Below are positions 23,811 to 32,934 of a DNA stretch of 64,000 nucleotides, one piece after another. The notes beneath the pieces are model-generated. The model made no database searches. It had not been told where the DNA came from and saw only the letters and a program-made list of their open reading frames with translations. Origin of the DNA: Lentilactobacillus curieae (GTDB lineage: Bacteria > Bacillota > Bacilli > Lactobacillales > Lactobacillaceae); NCBI RefSeq assembly GCF_000785105.2, contig NZ_CP018906.1:1240001-1304000 (forward strand), given 5' to 3'. Positions within the stretch are counted from its first letter, which is position 1. Each line of letters opens with the position of its first letter. The position numbers and the translations under genes are program-made.

Positions 23811-25367
23811 ATGCCACTGTTAGAAGTGTCAGATCTTTCGATGAGTTTTGCGGAAAAAGATCTGTACAAGGATGCCGAGTTTCAGTTGGAAAAGGACGAT
23901 CATATGGGGGTCGTTGGTCAAAATGGGGTTGGTAAATCAACCTTGATCAAGATCATCACCGGAAGTATGCTCCCCTTGTCCGGAGACATTAAATGGCAAA
24001 AAAACATTAAAATTGGATATTTGGATCAGTACGCCGACGTTGAAGAAGATTTAACGCTGACCGATTTCTTGCGCACTGCTTTTGCGGATTTGTACGAGAA
24101 GAATAAACGACTGACTGAAATTTATGAAGAATACGCCAACACAGGCGACGATAAGTTGATGGAACGTGCAGGGCAACTTCAAGATGACTTGGATGCCGGT
24201 AACTTCTATGAGTTGGATACTGAGATTGAACAAACCATCGTTGGTTTGGGGTTAGACAGTATCGGCCGCGATCACTTGGTTGGAAAGATGTCTGGTGGCC
24301 AACGTTCAAAGGCGATTTTAGCTAAAATGCTACTTGCAAGCCCGGACGTAATCTTACTGGATGAGCCTACCAACTATTTGGATACTGCCCAAATCGAGTG
24401 GTTGATTGATTACATCAACAACTTCAAGGGTGCCGTTTTTGTGGTTTCCCATGATTACGACTTCTTAGAGCAGATCACTAACTGTATCATCAACGTGGCG
24501 TTTGGTAAAATTACCAAGTATCGTGGAAGTTTTAAAAAAGCGATGCGCCAACGTGAAGAACGAGAAGAGTTCCAACAAAAGCAATTTGATAAGCAACAAG
24601 TTGAAATTGAAAAGGCCGAGCGGTTTATCCGGAAAAACAAAGCTGGTTCTAAATCAACCATGGCCAAGTCACGGGAAAAGAAACTGGCGAGAATGGACAA
24701 GGTGGATCCACCTTCGACAAATGTACAAGCTAGCTTTAACTTCCCATTTGCGGACACTGGTTCGCATGAAGCCTTGGTCGTTGAAAAACTTTCTGTTGGG
24801 TACAACAAACCACTTTTGGAACCCGTTACTTTCTCAGTAACGATGGGTGAAAAGGTCGGCTTTAGTGGATTTAACGGGGTTGGTAAGTCAACTTTGATTA
24901 AGACCATTTTGCAAAAGATTCCTGCTAAGGGTGGGGATGTTAAGTTCTCTCCATCAACTAAAATAAACTACTTTAGCCAGGAACTTTTGTGGGATAATAA
25001 CCAAATGACACCAATGCAGATTATTTCTGATGAGTATCCTAAGATGAACCAAAAGGCAATCAGAACTAAGTTAGCTAAGTGTGGATTGGACGCCCAAAAC
25101 GCAATGAAGCCAATTGGCCAACTTTCTGGTGGGGAACAAACCAAGGTCAAGCTTGCTTTGATGGAATTTAAAGAAAGCAACTTCTTGATTATGGATGAGC
25201 CTACCAACCATTTGGATGAGGAAACTAAGGAAGCTTTGAAGCGTTCGATTGACCGATTCCCAGGAAATGTTATTATTGTTAGCCATGAGAACAGTTTTTA
25301 TGACGGCTTAGTCGACAAGGTTCTCAACGTTGAAAAACTCAGCCTTCGTAACCGCGAGGGTATTTAA
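23811..25367 (+). CDS. ABC-F family ATPase
   Basis: 518 residues with two ABC domains and no membrane part. Walker A motifs are GQNGVGKST (36-44) and GFNGVGKST (near 357). Signatures are MSGGQRSK and LSGGEQTK, and Walker B motifs are ILLDEPTNYLD and LIMDEPTNHLD. The Lys/Glu-rich linker (about 240-310) is the ribosome-contacting P-site-tRNA interaction motif. It resembles the YbiT/YkpA housekeeping branch. It acts on ribosomes in translation; some relatives give antibiotic protection. GGAG precedes the ATG. ppiB follows after 15 bases. Confidence 0.92.
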   Translation: MPLLEVSDLSMSFAEKDLYKDAEFQLEKDDHMGVVGQNGVGKSTLIKIITGSMLPLSGDIKWQKNIKIGYLDQYADVEEDLTLTDFLRTAFADLYEKNKRLTEIYEEYANTGDDKLMERAGQLQDDLDAGNFYELDTEIEQTIVGLGLDSIGRDHLVGKMSGGQRSKAILAKMLLASPDVILLDEPTNYLDTAQIEWLIDYINNFKGAVFVVSHDYDFLEQITNCIINVAFGKITKYRGSFKKAMRQREEREEFQQKQFDKQQVEIEKAERFIRKNKAGSKSTMAKSREKKLARMDKVDPPSTNVQASFNFPFADTGSHEALVVEKLSVGYNKPLLEPVTFSVTMGEKVGFSGFNGVGKSTLIKTILQKIPAKGGDVKFSPSTKINYFSQELLWDNNQMTPMQIISDEYPKMNQKAIRTKLAKCGLDAQNAMKPIGQLSGGEQTKVKLALMEFKESNFLIMDEPTNHLDEETKEALKRSIDRFPGNVIIVSHENSFYDGLVDKVLNVEKLSLRNREGI

Positions 25368-25382
25368 TAGGAGCGTGACGAT

Positions 25383-25961
25383 ATGTATCCGCAATTAGAT
25401 TTAGCAAATGCAACTGGAACTAAAGTAACAATTAAAACTAACCACGGTGACATCCAAATCCAATTGTTTGATGATTTGGCACCAAAGACGGTTAAGAACT
25501 TCGTTGAATTATCAAAAAATGATTACTACAAGGACGTAATTTTCCACCGAGTAATTCCTGATTTCATGATTCAAGGTGGCGACCCAACTGGTACTGGTAT
25601 GGGTGGCGAAAGTATCTACGGTTCAAAGTTTGAAGATGAATTCTCAGCTGAATTATTCAACTTTAACGGTGCTCTTTCAATGGCCAATGCTGGTCCTAAC
25701 ACCAACGGAAGCCAATTCTTCATCGTTTCAAACGAAAATATGCCAGCTAACATGATTCCAGAAATGGAAGCAGCAGGTTATCCAGCAGAAGTCGTTGAAA
25801 AGTACAAGAACGGTGGAACTCCTTGGTTGGATCACAGACATACTGTGTTTGGCCAAGTAATCTCTGGTATGGACATTGTTAAGGAAATTAGCAAGGTTGA
25901 TCGGGATGCATCAGATAAACCACTCGAAGATGTTGTAATTAAAGAAGTAACGGTAGATTAA
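25383..25961 (+). CDS. ppiB: Cyclophilin-type peptidyl-prolyl isomerase
   Basis: A 192-residue cytoplasmic cyclophilin. Core motifs are present: [33 protein letters not shown] in parts (the active-site Arg in FHRVI, and Phe/Met/Gln in FMIQGGD), [16 protein letters not shown], and [14 protein letters not shown]. It catalyses cis-trans isomerisation of prolyl bonds during protein folding. AGGAGCGTG lies before the ATG. It is in one transcription unit with the ABC-F gene and ends in a terminator. Confidence 0.93.
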   Translation: MYPQLDLANATGTKVTIKTNHGDIQIQLFDDLAPKTVKNFVELSKNDYYKDVIFHRVIPDFMIQGGDPTGTGMGGESIYGSKFEDEFSAELFNFNGALSMANAGPNTNGSQFFIVSNENMPANMIPEMEAAGYPAEVVEKYKNGGTPWLDHRHTVFGQVISGMDIVKEISKVDRDASDKPLEDVVIKEVTVD

Positions 25962-25968
25962 TATAACG

Positions 25969-26007
25969 AAGAGGCCAATTCCATTGTGGAATTGGCCTCT
26001 TTTTCTT
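25969..26007 (+). terminator. Terminator of the ABC-F / ppiB unit
   Basis: AAGAGGCCAATTCC pairs with GGAATTGGCCTCTT around ATTGT, followed by a T tract. Confidence 0.93.
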
Positions 26008-26101
26008 GAATTGATTCTACCCCCATTAGCTGTTAAGATTATTTAGTTGGTTAAAATGCTTTAGGTACAGCATTTATAGCCGAATTACATAGGGGGTTCT
26101 T

Positions 26102-27280
26102 ATGAAGTCTTTCAACTTTCGCTTCTTCATTCTGGTGTTAATTTCGTTCACACTGGGGTGTGGAGAGTTTCTCGTATCAGGAATTTTAAATGATTTATCA
26201 AACTACTTTAACCATTCGCTGGCAAGTGTTGGCTTACTGGTCACGGTTTTTGCCTTAGTCTATGCGATCAGTACCCCAATCATCACTTTGCTGGTAGGCC
26301 GTTACCGGTACTATCGGACGTTTGCGGTCCTGATGGTGATTTATATTCTCGGGTTAATAATGAGTGCGACGGCAATCAACTATCCAATCATGGTGATCTC
26401 TAGGATTATTACCGCGTCCGTCTCAGGAGCACTGCTTTCAGTTGCCCTAACTTTTGGAAATGCAATTGCTCCAGAGGAAAAGCGCGGGTTTACGATTGCG
26501 TGGATTTTCTCTGGTTTTAGTATTGCCAGTGTTGTGGGGATACCTGTCGGCACTTACGTTGCCCACGTTGCCAGTTGGCACGCTGCGTTCTGGGTAGTGG
26601 CGATTTTGTCTTTAATTACTTTTGGTTTGGGACTAATTTCGTTGCCCAATGATCTTAGGGCTGGCTATGATGATGACCAAGATAGTCCACTTGTACTTTT
26701 AAAAGATCCACTGATTTGGGTAGGGGTACTTGTGCCACTATTCTGGTCTGCCGGAATTAATACTTTCCACACTTACATTGCCCCGATAATCACCGACATT
26801 CTACACTTTGGTCCGGTTATGTTGAGTACGTTGCTGGCAATTATTGGAGTTATTTCAATCTTCAGTAGCCAAGCATCTGGAATTTTAGCAAACCATCATG
26901 GGTTGCGGAAAATGCCATTTATTTTCATTGTTGAAATCCTGCTGTTTTTAGCTGTTGGTTTTTCATATTCAAACGTAGCCATCGCTTTAACACTGATATT
27001 TTTGATGGAATCAATGTTTAACTTTTTAGGTTCATCAATTGAAATTCACTTTTTGGACGTAGCGGAAGAATTTTACCCACAGTCTGTGGTGTTTGCTTCA
27101 TCGCTTAACCCAGTCTTCTTTAACCTAGGGATTTCGTTAGGATCGGCTAGCGGAAGTGTCATCATTGATGGTCCTGGACTGAGGTATATCAATTATGGAA
27201 GCATTGTGTTTATTATTGTGGCGTTTGGCTTGCTAACAATATTGAACAGGATGATTGCGGGTAGAGGATTGAAAGAATAA
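26102..27280 (+). CDS. MFS transporter, 12-helix drug/sugar efflux type
   Basis: A 392-residue major facilitator protein. The opening FTLGCGEFLVSGILNDLS and the motif-A-like loop after helix 2 (LVGRYRYYRTF) put it with the arabinose-efflux/DHA1 permeases (YdhP/AraJ group, which begin G-x-x-EFxxxG). Twelve hydrophobic stretches are evident. It probably exports a small molecule by proton antiport; the substrate is unknown. GGGGG is close before the ATG. No terminator stem with a T run follows; instead the dispersed structured repeat begins 15 bases after its stop. Confidence 0.85.
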   Translation: MKSFNFRFFILVLISFTLGCGEFLVSGILNDLSNYFNHSLASVGLLVTVFALVYAISTPIITLLVGRYRYYRTFAVLMVIYILGLIMSATAINYPIMVISRIITASVSGALLSVALTFGNAIAPEEKRGFTIAWIFSGFSIASVVGIPVGTYVAHVASWHAAFWVVAILSLITFGLGLISLPNDLRAGYDDDQDSPLVLLKDPLIWVGVLVPLFWSAGINTFHTYIAPIITDILHFGPVMLSTLLAIIGVISIFSSQASGILANHHGLRKMPFIFIVEILLFLAVGFSYSNVAIALTLIFLMESMFNFLGSSIEIHFLDVAEEFYPQSVVFASSLNPVFFNLGISLGSASGSVIIDGPGLRYINYGSIVFIIVAFGLLTILNRMIAGRGLKE

Positions 27281-27295
27281 TCGGATTGATTAGCA

Positions 27296-27448
27296 TTCAA
27301 TTCACCTTTTAGCCACTCCCAATGGAACGTGGTGCGCACGACTTCGAACCTTTCAAACCCCGAAAGTTTCAAAGCTCGACGTTGTCGTAAGTCATGCTGA
27401 CTAACGACAATTTCACCACTGATTGGGGTGGCTCTAGGGGTGAATTTG
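27296..27448 (+). repeat. Dispersed structured repeat, copy 1
   Basis: About 153 bases, very similar to 52461-52614. The ends are inverted (TTCAATTCACC against GGTGAATTTGG). Inside are a second stem (AGCCAC-T-CCCAAT with ATTGGG-GTGGCT), a GTGGTG/CACCAC pair, and a 12-bp hairpin TTGTCGTAAGTCA-TGC-TGACTAACGACAA. There is no coding frame. It could be a MITE-like element or a structured RNA. Confidence 0.75.
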
Positions 27449-27492
27449 GGTAAGTGGAGAGTTAGTCCATATGTGGGCTCACTCTTTTTTGT

Positions 27493-27520
27493 ATAAGAAA
27501 AGCCCCACATTAAGGGGCCT
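27493..27520 (-). terminator. Terminator of the broken secreted-protein gene
   Basis: Minus strand GCCCC-TTAATGT-GGGGC followed by TTTTCTT. The stem is short but lies 3-4 bases after the stop codon of the frameshifted frame. Confidence 0.6.
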
Positions 27521-27523
27521 CGC

Positions 27524-27842
27524 TTAATATCTATAAAACCATGAACTACTATTTGTTCGTGCATACCATAATGTTTTACCGTGACCAGCAACATATAGCA
27601 TAAATCCATCAGGACCCATGTGATAGAACCTGGCAATTTTTATATGTTTACCTCTTGGCAAATCTTGATCCCAAAATCCAGTGGTAAACGTGAATTGGTC
27701 TGGAAAATTTTGCTCTATGCATACTACTTGCTTGTGCAGTCTGTTGCGTTGTCAATCCGGTTAATCCCAAAGCAGCCCATAAAAAAACACCTGCAAGACA
27801 TAATTGTCTTACAGATGTTTTTTTATCCAGCGAACGAACCAT
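27524..27842 (-). pseudogene. Small secreted protein gene split by a frameshift
   Basis: From ATG 27842 the frame gives a textbook signal peptide: VRSLDKKTSVRQLCLAGVFL, then WAALGLTGLTTQQTAQAS with an AQA cleavage site, and soon ends out of register. The next frame continues with NFPDQFTFTTGFWDQDLPRG and ends SSSWFYRY and a stop at 27524. Removing one A from the AAAA run near 27717 would join them into a protein of about 105 residues. It overlaps the proline iminopeptidase 3' end, and that gene's terminator falls inside the signal-peptide codons. The family is not recognised. Confidence 0.6.
27781..27818 (-). terminator. Terminator of the proline iminopeptidase gene
   Basis: Minus strand: a 14-bp stem (27805-27818 with 27787-27800, two G-U pairs), 4-base loop, then T7. 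It lies 5 bases after the stop codon, and within the signal-peptide region of the next gene. Confidence 0.9.
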
Positions 27843-28734
27843 TTTCCACTTCTCTAATAAACGTTGCCAAATGATCATAGTACACATCCGGATTATCCAC
27901 CATATGATGATGGCCACCCTCAGGTGTTGATACAAATCTTGCGTTAGGGATCATTTCAGCCATCCGCTTACCAGTTTCAATTGGCATTGATTCATGTTCA
28001 CCATAGGTTACCAACGTTGGTACCTTAATGTTCTTTAATTTGTCAGTAAAGTTCCATTCACCCAACTTACCAGTGATAACAAACTCATTGTCACCTTGGA
28101 AAGCACCGTAAATATCAGTGTTCATGGTACTGATCAAATGATCAAGGGTTGATGGTTGTTTACGGTCAATGTAGCTCTTGTTCAAAATATCAACGAGTGA
28201 TTGGTATTCCTCGTTGTCATAATCGTTCTTAGCTTCGCATTCCTTCATGAATGACAATTGTTCAGGAGTAAATGTCTTTTCACGAATTTGTGCCAAGTGG
28301 TCAGTATAGTCTTTGATGTTATCGACCATTGATGAAACGATGGCACCCTTCAAATGTTCACCATACTTTTCAGCATACATTTGAACCAATGAGCCACCCC
28401 ATGATTGACCAATCAAGTAGAATTGATCGATACCTAATTTTTGACGAACTTCTTCAACTTCGTCCAAGAAGTAGTCGTAAGTTAAGATTGAGTCCCTAAC
28501 TTTTTGGTCTGAGAAATCAGGGCTATCTGAGTACCATGATCCTAGTTGGTCATACATATGAACTTGGACGTTTAGCCCTTGCTTCTTAAGTTGCTTTGCA
28601 GCATCTTCCCAATATTCGTGATTGCCACCAGGGCCACCGTGAAGTGCTAACAAATGAATATCGCCTTCACCTTGAGTGTTTGTCCAGAGATGGTAACCGT
28701 TATCTAGTGTGATGATCTTAGTTCCTTGACGCAT
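27823..28734 (-). CDS. pepI: Proline iminopeptidase
   Basis: A 303-residue alpha/beta hydrolase of peptidase family S33. The oxyanion motif HGGPGGNHEYW (from His32), the nucleophile elbow GQSWGGS (Ser111), and EGGHHHMVDNP with the catalytic His fit the family. It removes N-terminal proline from peptides in the cytoplasm. The ATG at 28734 has AGGACAGGTG ahead; the TTG at 28755 does not. It is directly downstream of pepX on the same strand (64-base gap), giving a proline-peptide module. Confidence 0.92.
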   Translation of the reverse strand: MRQGTKIITLDNGYHLWTNTQGEGDIHLLALHGGPGGNHEYWEDAAKQLKKQGLNVQVHMYDQLGSWYSDSPDFSDQKVRDSILTYDYFLDEVEEVRQKLGIDQFYLIGQSWGGSLVQMYAEKYGEHLKGAIVSSMVDNIKDYTDHLAQIREKTFTPEQLSFMKECEAKNDYDNEEYQSLVDILNKSYIDRKQPSTLDHLISTMNTDIYGAFQGDNEFVITGKLGEWNFTDKLKNIKVPTLVTYGEHESMPIETGKRMAEMIPNARFVSTPEGGHHHMVDNPDVYYDHLATFIREVENGSFAG

Positions 28735-28798
28735 TTTATCACCTGTCCTTTGCAATATAAGTTAAATTATACCACTTTTCAGCACGTGATTTCATCCT

Positions 28799-31210
28799 CT
28801 ATTCGATTGGGAGCGTGATGCTTGATTTGTTTAAATCAACAGTGTAGTTGATTTCTTGGTTAGTTCTAATCGTGAAATCAAGGTCGGCTGAGAATAATAG
28901 AATCCCAATTTTGTGACCCTTCAAAATGCGGAACACTTCAGGTTCTAAATCAAAGTCGACTTGGTATGATTCTCCTGGAACTACGTCATCAATGTGATAG
29001 CTATTTTGGCGGTTTTGCATGTTGATGTGGCCGTCAGTAATCTTTTTGTACTCAGTTGCTTTCTTTTCGGATTCAAACTCCCGCAAGTTATCTTTTCGCC
29101 AATTGTAGCCAAGGTTGATTTGCATTGGCTCAAGAACTTGGGGAGTAGGGGTAAGCCGTTTAGCCTTACCATAGTCGACGATTTTGGCACTTAACATTCC
29201 CAAATTCTGGTCGCTGGCTACATTAATTGAAAGGTGAACCTTACCATTGATGGTTAGGTCCTCTTCAAGCGGTGCAGAAACTAGCTTAATGCTGTTTTGG
29301 TCGACTTTAGATGTGTCGAGCTTATAAAGTTCTGAGCGCCATTTGCTGGTATTGTCACTAAATTCTTTAAACTGTTCGGCTGGCATCTGGTTACTAAACT
29401 TGGCGTTACCGTTCACGTTGGTGAACCATTCGTCAGCGAGACTAACTTGCTTCGTTTTCTCGGATCCCCAATTAATGATGGTCTTCCAAGTCTGTTCTTC
29501 AGCGTTATCTTGAACAAGAACGTCTGGAAGAACTTTGTCGGCTTGATTCTCGATTCCGTAAAGTTTGTTGACCAGCCAAAGGTTGACCATATCTGTGAAG
29601 TCAACGGAGCGGAAGTTGTTTAGGTATTCGTGTTGGCCTTGATGAAGAACGGTTTTTAAGGTGAGGTTATCGTTTTTCAATAACTCCTTTAAGTTGTAAG
29701 CATGGGATAGCTTAACGTTCCAGTCATTCAAACCATGAACCAATAGAACGTCTGCCTTCGCTTTGTCAGAATTTAGGTAGTTTCTGGCGTCCCAAAACTT
29801 ATTGTAATCGCCGGTTTTTCTGTCCTCATCCTTTTCAATTGCCTTTAATTGGTGTTCCCAAGACTGTTTAGTTTCAAGGTATTGGTTAGCCCGTTGTTTC
29901 CTTGAGAAAGTCAATTCCGCCAGGATGTCGGCATCTTCTCCTTGGAAACCGCCAGGGGCAACTACTAGACCGTTTTCGCGGTAGTAGTCATACCAGTTAG
30001 AAATTCCGGCTTCGACAACTGCAGTCTTCAAGCCGTCGACACCAGATAGTACAGCAGCATTTGCAAGGGTACCAAGGTATGAACGTCCAGTCATACCAAC
30101 GTTGCCGTTGCTCCACCATGCTTCGATTCCAACCTTGTCAGTCCGGTTCGTGAAGGCGACCCGGTTGTGACTTAACCACTCAATTACAGCTGTAGTTGAA
30201 ATGGTTTCAGCATCTGAGCCAGTTGTCCGGTAACCATCAGAATCTTTAGTTCCGACTCCTGAAGAGTAAACGACTGCAAATCCATGGGCCAACAAATAAT
30301 CGTTGAGTGTGTAAGTCCAGGTTTTTGTGAATGATTCTTCTGCTGTATCGGTCATTTGTTCTGGTTTAGTTTCTGGTGGTAATGATGTATTAGGGGCATC
30401 GGCAGTCACGTCTACCTTGGTAAAATCATTTGGATCTTTGTGAACAAGCTGGTCCTTAGAAACGTCGTGAGTCAGGTCATCGGCCTGCTTGTCATTAGTT
30501 CCCTGGTCGTAAGGGCTAGCAGTGAAGACGACCGGCACCTTGACGCCCTTGTTAGTTTCGTTTGGGCGAATAACCTCAACTTTGATTAAGTCGCGCTTTC
30601 CATCATGGTCGGAATCGACTGGCGCTTCGACGTAGACAACTTCGCGAATTAGCTTGGAGGTATTAAACACAGCTTGAGATTTACCGTTGAAAAAGACGGG
30701 CTTCTTCAAACCTGAATCTGCACCAAATTGGGCGTAGTAACCTTGACCTGCTAGGTAATCAATCAGTGTCTGGCCAAACTTAGTCCTGGTATTTAGCAGT
30801 AAATACCAGGCGTCAATTAGGCCGTCTCGGTCAAATGGGTCTGCGGCTTCAGTAGTTGGTAAGCCAAATTCATGCATTTTTTTGACTGGATCCGTTAAGT
30901 CAAAATCCAGGCCAACTTCAAACTGAAGTAGTTGTAAAGCTACATTGTAAAATGCCTCGTGTGAAATAGCAGCATTAGTTTTGGTATACTCGTCAACGCT
31001 TTGTTCAGCAGTCGCCATGATGGTGGTTAGGCGATGCTCACGGGTTGAATGGCCCTGATTTTCGAGCAGAAACTTCATCAAAAATTGCCGGTAGAGCATC
31101 ACAGGGTCTGATACCTTCCTGGTTTTTGGCGTTACAAACCGAATATCTGCTAGCTCCTGAACGATTTTATCGTGGCTAGTTGGTACGTAAGCGAACTGGT
31201 TAATTTTCAA
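28799..31210 (-). CDS. pepX: Xaa-Pro dipeptidyl-peptidase PepX
   Basis: An 803-residue S15 peptidase, the usual lactobacillar length. An N-terminal helical domain (from KINQFAYVPTSHDK) is followed by the hydrolase domain with GRSYLGT (nucleophile Ser377), WNVKLSHA and the distal QGQHEY bearing the catalytic His, and a C-terminal jelly-roll domain. It releases X-Pro dipeptides from peptide N-termini in the cytoplasm. The start is TTG at 31210, 8 bases after GGAGG; upstream residues in the frame are not family-like. It works with the neighbouring proline iminopeptidase and Opp. Confidence 0.94.
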   Translation of the reverse strand: MKINQFAYVPTSHDKIVQELADIRFVTPKTRKVSDPVMLYRQFLMKFLLENQGHSTREHRLTTIMATAEQSVDEYTKTNAAISHEAFYNVALQLLQFEVGLDFDLTDPVKKMHEFGLPTTEAADPFDRDGLIDAWYLLLNTRTKFGQTLIDYLAGQGYYAQFGADSGLKKPVFFNGKSQAVFNTSKLIREVVYVEAPVDSDHDGKRDLIKVEVIRPNETNKGVKVPVVFTASPYDQGTNDKQADDLTHDVSKDQLVHKDPNDFTKVDVTADAPNTSLPPETKPEQMTDTAEESFTKTWTYTLNDYLLAHGFAVVYSSGVGTKDSDGYRTTGSDAETISTTAVIEWLSHNRVAFTNRTDKVGIEAWWSNGNVGMTGRSYLGTLANAAVLSGVDGLKTAVVEAGISNWYDYYRENGLVVAPGGFQGEDADILAELTFSRKQRANQYLETKQSWEHQLKAIEKDEDRKTGDYNKFWDARNYLNSDKAKADVLLVHGLNDWNVKLSHAYNLKELLKNDNLTLKTVLHQGQHEYLNNFRSVDFTDMVNLWLVNKLYGIENQADKVLPDVLVQDNAEEQTWKTIINWGSEKTKQVSLADEWFTNVNGNAKFSNQMPAEQFKEFSDNTSKWRSELYKLDTSKVDQNSIKLVSAPLEEDLTINGKVHLSINVASDQNLGMLSAKIVDYGKAKRLTPTPQVLEPMQINLGYNWRKDNLREFESEKKATEYKKITDGHINMQNRQNSYHIDDVVPGESYQVDFDLEPEVFRILKGHKIGILLFSADLDFTIRTNQEINYTVDLNKSSITLPIE

Positions 31211-31336
31211 AGTAAGTACCTCCGTAACGATTGAATTAAAGTAATTATACATTACCTGACCAATCGCTGTTTTAAATGGCAGAGATTTTTCTAAAATGAT
31301 AGTATTTAGTTATAAGAAAAAAAGTAGGGAGAATAT

Positions 31337-32503
31337 ATGGATTACGTTGGGCAAATTGCATTAATTTTAATAACGACTTTGATTGCATCGGCATTAAGCC
31401 AGCGAGTTGGGATGCCAGCAGTTATTGGGCAGCTAATCGTAGGGGTGCTCCTAGGACCTGGAGTTTTTGGCATTCTTGCAAATAATCACCTGATGCACGT
31501 TGGTTCCGAACTTGGAGTAATCGTGTTGATGTTTATTGCTGGGATCGAAAGTGACCTCGATTTATTAAAGAAGTATTTCCGGCCAGCAATCTACGTTGCG
31601 ATGTGCGGAGTCATTGCCCCGATGATTTTGTTCTATATATATGGACAATTTATGGGGCAAGGATTTGAACGCTCGATTTTTTGGGGTGTCATTTTTGCAG
31701 CAACGTCAGTTTCAATCAGTGTTGAGGTTTTACGTGAGTTTAAGAAACTTGATACTAGAGAGGGTGCTACCATTTTGGGAGCGGCAGTGGTCGATGACAT
31801 TATTGCCGTTATCCTGCTAAGTGTTTTTGTTAGCGTATTTGGCGTTGGCGGTGATGGTCAGATGAACTTGGTTACTGCCACGATACTACAGGTGTGCTAC
31901 TTCATTGGGGTTGTATTCCTGGTTAAATGGGTGGTTCCCTTCGTTCTCAGGTTAGCAGAGCGGTTACCCGTTCACGGAGCGGTCGCAATCGTTTCCTTAT
32001 CGATTTGTTTATTGATGGCCTACACAGCTGATTTAATTGGGTTGAGTGCCGTTGTTGGGGCCTTCTTTGCTGGGGTGGCTGTTTCTCAGACCAAGTATGA
32101 AGGAGAAATTTCCAGTTCGGTCAGTTCAGTTGGCTACACCTTCTTTATTCCAATTTTCTTTGTTAGCATTGGATTGGAAATGGAATTTGATGGCGTCCTA
32201 AAGAATATTGGTCTAATTGTGATTATGTCGGTATTGGCAGTAATTACTAAACTATATGGTGGAGCAATTGGGGCAAAGATTGCTAGAATGAACACAACTA
32301 GTGCGATGGTAGTTGGTTCAGGAATGATTTCTCGTGGTGAAATGGCGTTGATTATCGCCCAAATCGGAATCTCAGCAAAGTTGATTGCACCAGAATTGTA
32401 TTCAGAAATTATTATTGTAATCGTGATTTCAACGATTATTGCACCGCTATTCCTTAAGCGGACCATTGCAAAATTAGACAAATTGGGTGAGGGGAGTAAT
32501 TAA
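31337..32503 (+). CDS. Cation:proton antiporter, CPA2 type (NapA/KefB-like)
   Basis: A 388-residue protein with about twelve helices and no C-terminal nucleotide-binding domain. QRVGMPAVIGQLIVGVLLGP near residue 24 and the buried-Asp motif AAVVDDIIAVILL near 150 are the CPA2 hallmarks; the double Asp implies electrogenic Na+/H+ exchange as in NapA. It serves pH and sodium homeostasis in the cell membrane. GTAGGGAGA precedes the ATG. The Nudix gene follows with its ribosome site overlapping this stop. Confidence 0.88.
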   Translation: MDYVGQIALILITTLIASALSQRVGMPAVIGQLIVGVLLGPGVFGILANNHLMHVGSELGVIVLMFIAGIESDLDLLKKYFRPAIYVAMCGVIAPMILFYIYGQFMGQGFERSIFWGVIFAATSVSISVEVLREFKKLDTREGATILGAAVVDDIIAVILLSVFVSVFGVGGDGQMNLVTATILQVCYFIGVVFLVKWVVPFVLRLAERLPVHGAVAIVSLSICLLMAYTADLIGLSAVVGAFFAGVAVSQTKYEGEISSSVSSVGYTFFIPIFFVSIGLEMEFDGVLKNIGLIVIMSVLAVITKLYGGAIGAKIARMNTTSAMVVGSGMISRGEMALIIAQIGISAKLIAPELYSEIIIVIVISTIIAPLFLKRTIAKLDKLGEGSN

Positions 32504-32504
32504 T

Positions 32505-32933
32505 ATGGCTACTGAAAACGCAAGTGGAGCAGTTGTTTATCAGATTAGAAACAATATGGTTTGCTACCTACTATTACAAAGTGCTACTGATGACTTTTGG
32601 GGATTTCCAAAGGGACACGTTGAAGCGAATGAAAATCTAGTGCAAACTGCGGTACGAGAAATTCGTGAAGAAACTGATTTGGAGACTAAAATTGATACTA
32701 ACTTCGAGCAGACCTTGGAGTATGACATGAAGAATGGTAATCACAAGGTGGTAACCTTTTATGTAAGTCGGGTACCAGAAGACGTACAAGTTTCCCGTCA
32801 AGCTGAAGAAATTAATTCGTTTGGTTGGTTTACCTTTGATAAGGCGTACAATACTTTAACTTATGACAATTTACGTGAGTTACTAAAGTCTGCTGATAGC
32901 TACATCAAAACCAAAGAAAAAGTTGGCGATTAA
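32505..32933 (+). CDS. Nudix hydrolase, Ap4A-hydrolase-like
   Basis: A 142-residue Nudix domain. The box GHVEANENLVQTAVREIREE runs from about residue 42 and keeps all Glu/Arg residues needed for metal binding. The sequence WGFPKGHVE and its short length resemble bis(5'-nucleosyl)-tetraphosphatases. It probably cleans up dinucleoside polyphosphates or damaged nucleotides. The ATG at 32505 follows GAGGGGAG; the longer start at 32487 would lie inside the antiporter gene. The stop is one base from the next gene's start. Confidence 0.88.
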   Translation: MATENASGAVVYQIRNNMVCYLLLQSATDDFWGFPKGHVEANENLVQTAVREIREETDLETKIDTNFEQTLEYDMKNGNHKVVTFYVSRVPEDVQVSRQAEEINSFGWFTFDKAYNTLTYDNLRELLKSADSYIKTKEKVGD

Positions 32934-32934
32934 G

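Noticed and set aside
24455-24907. Minus-strand 150-codon frame inside the ABC-F gene
   Set aside because: It is a shadow of the well-conserved ABC-F coding strand.
27296-27448. An insertion sequence remnant
   Set aside because: The inverted ends are suggestive, but there is no transposase fragment and no clear target duplication in either copy; kept as a structured repeat.
27193-27636. A 147-codon minus-strand frame over the dispersed repeat
   Set aside because: It crosses from the MFS gene end through the structured repeat; only its first part copies the frameshifted secreted-protein region, in a wrong frame.
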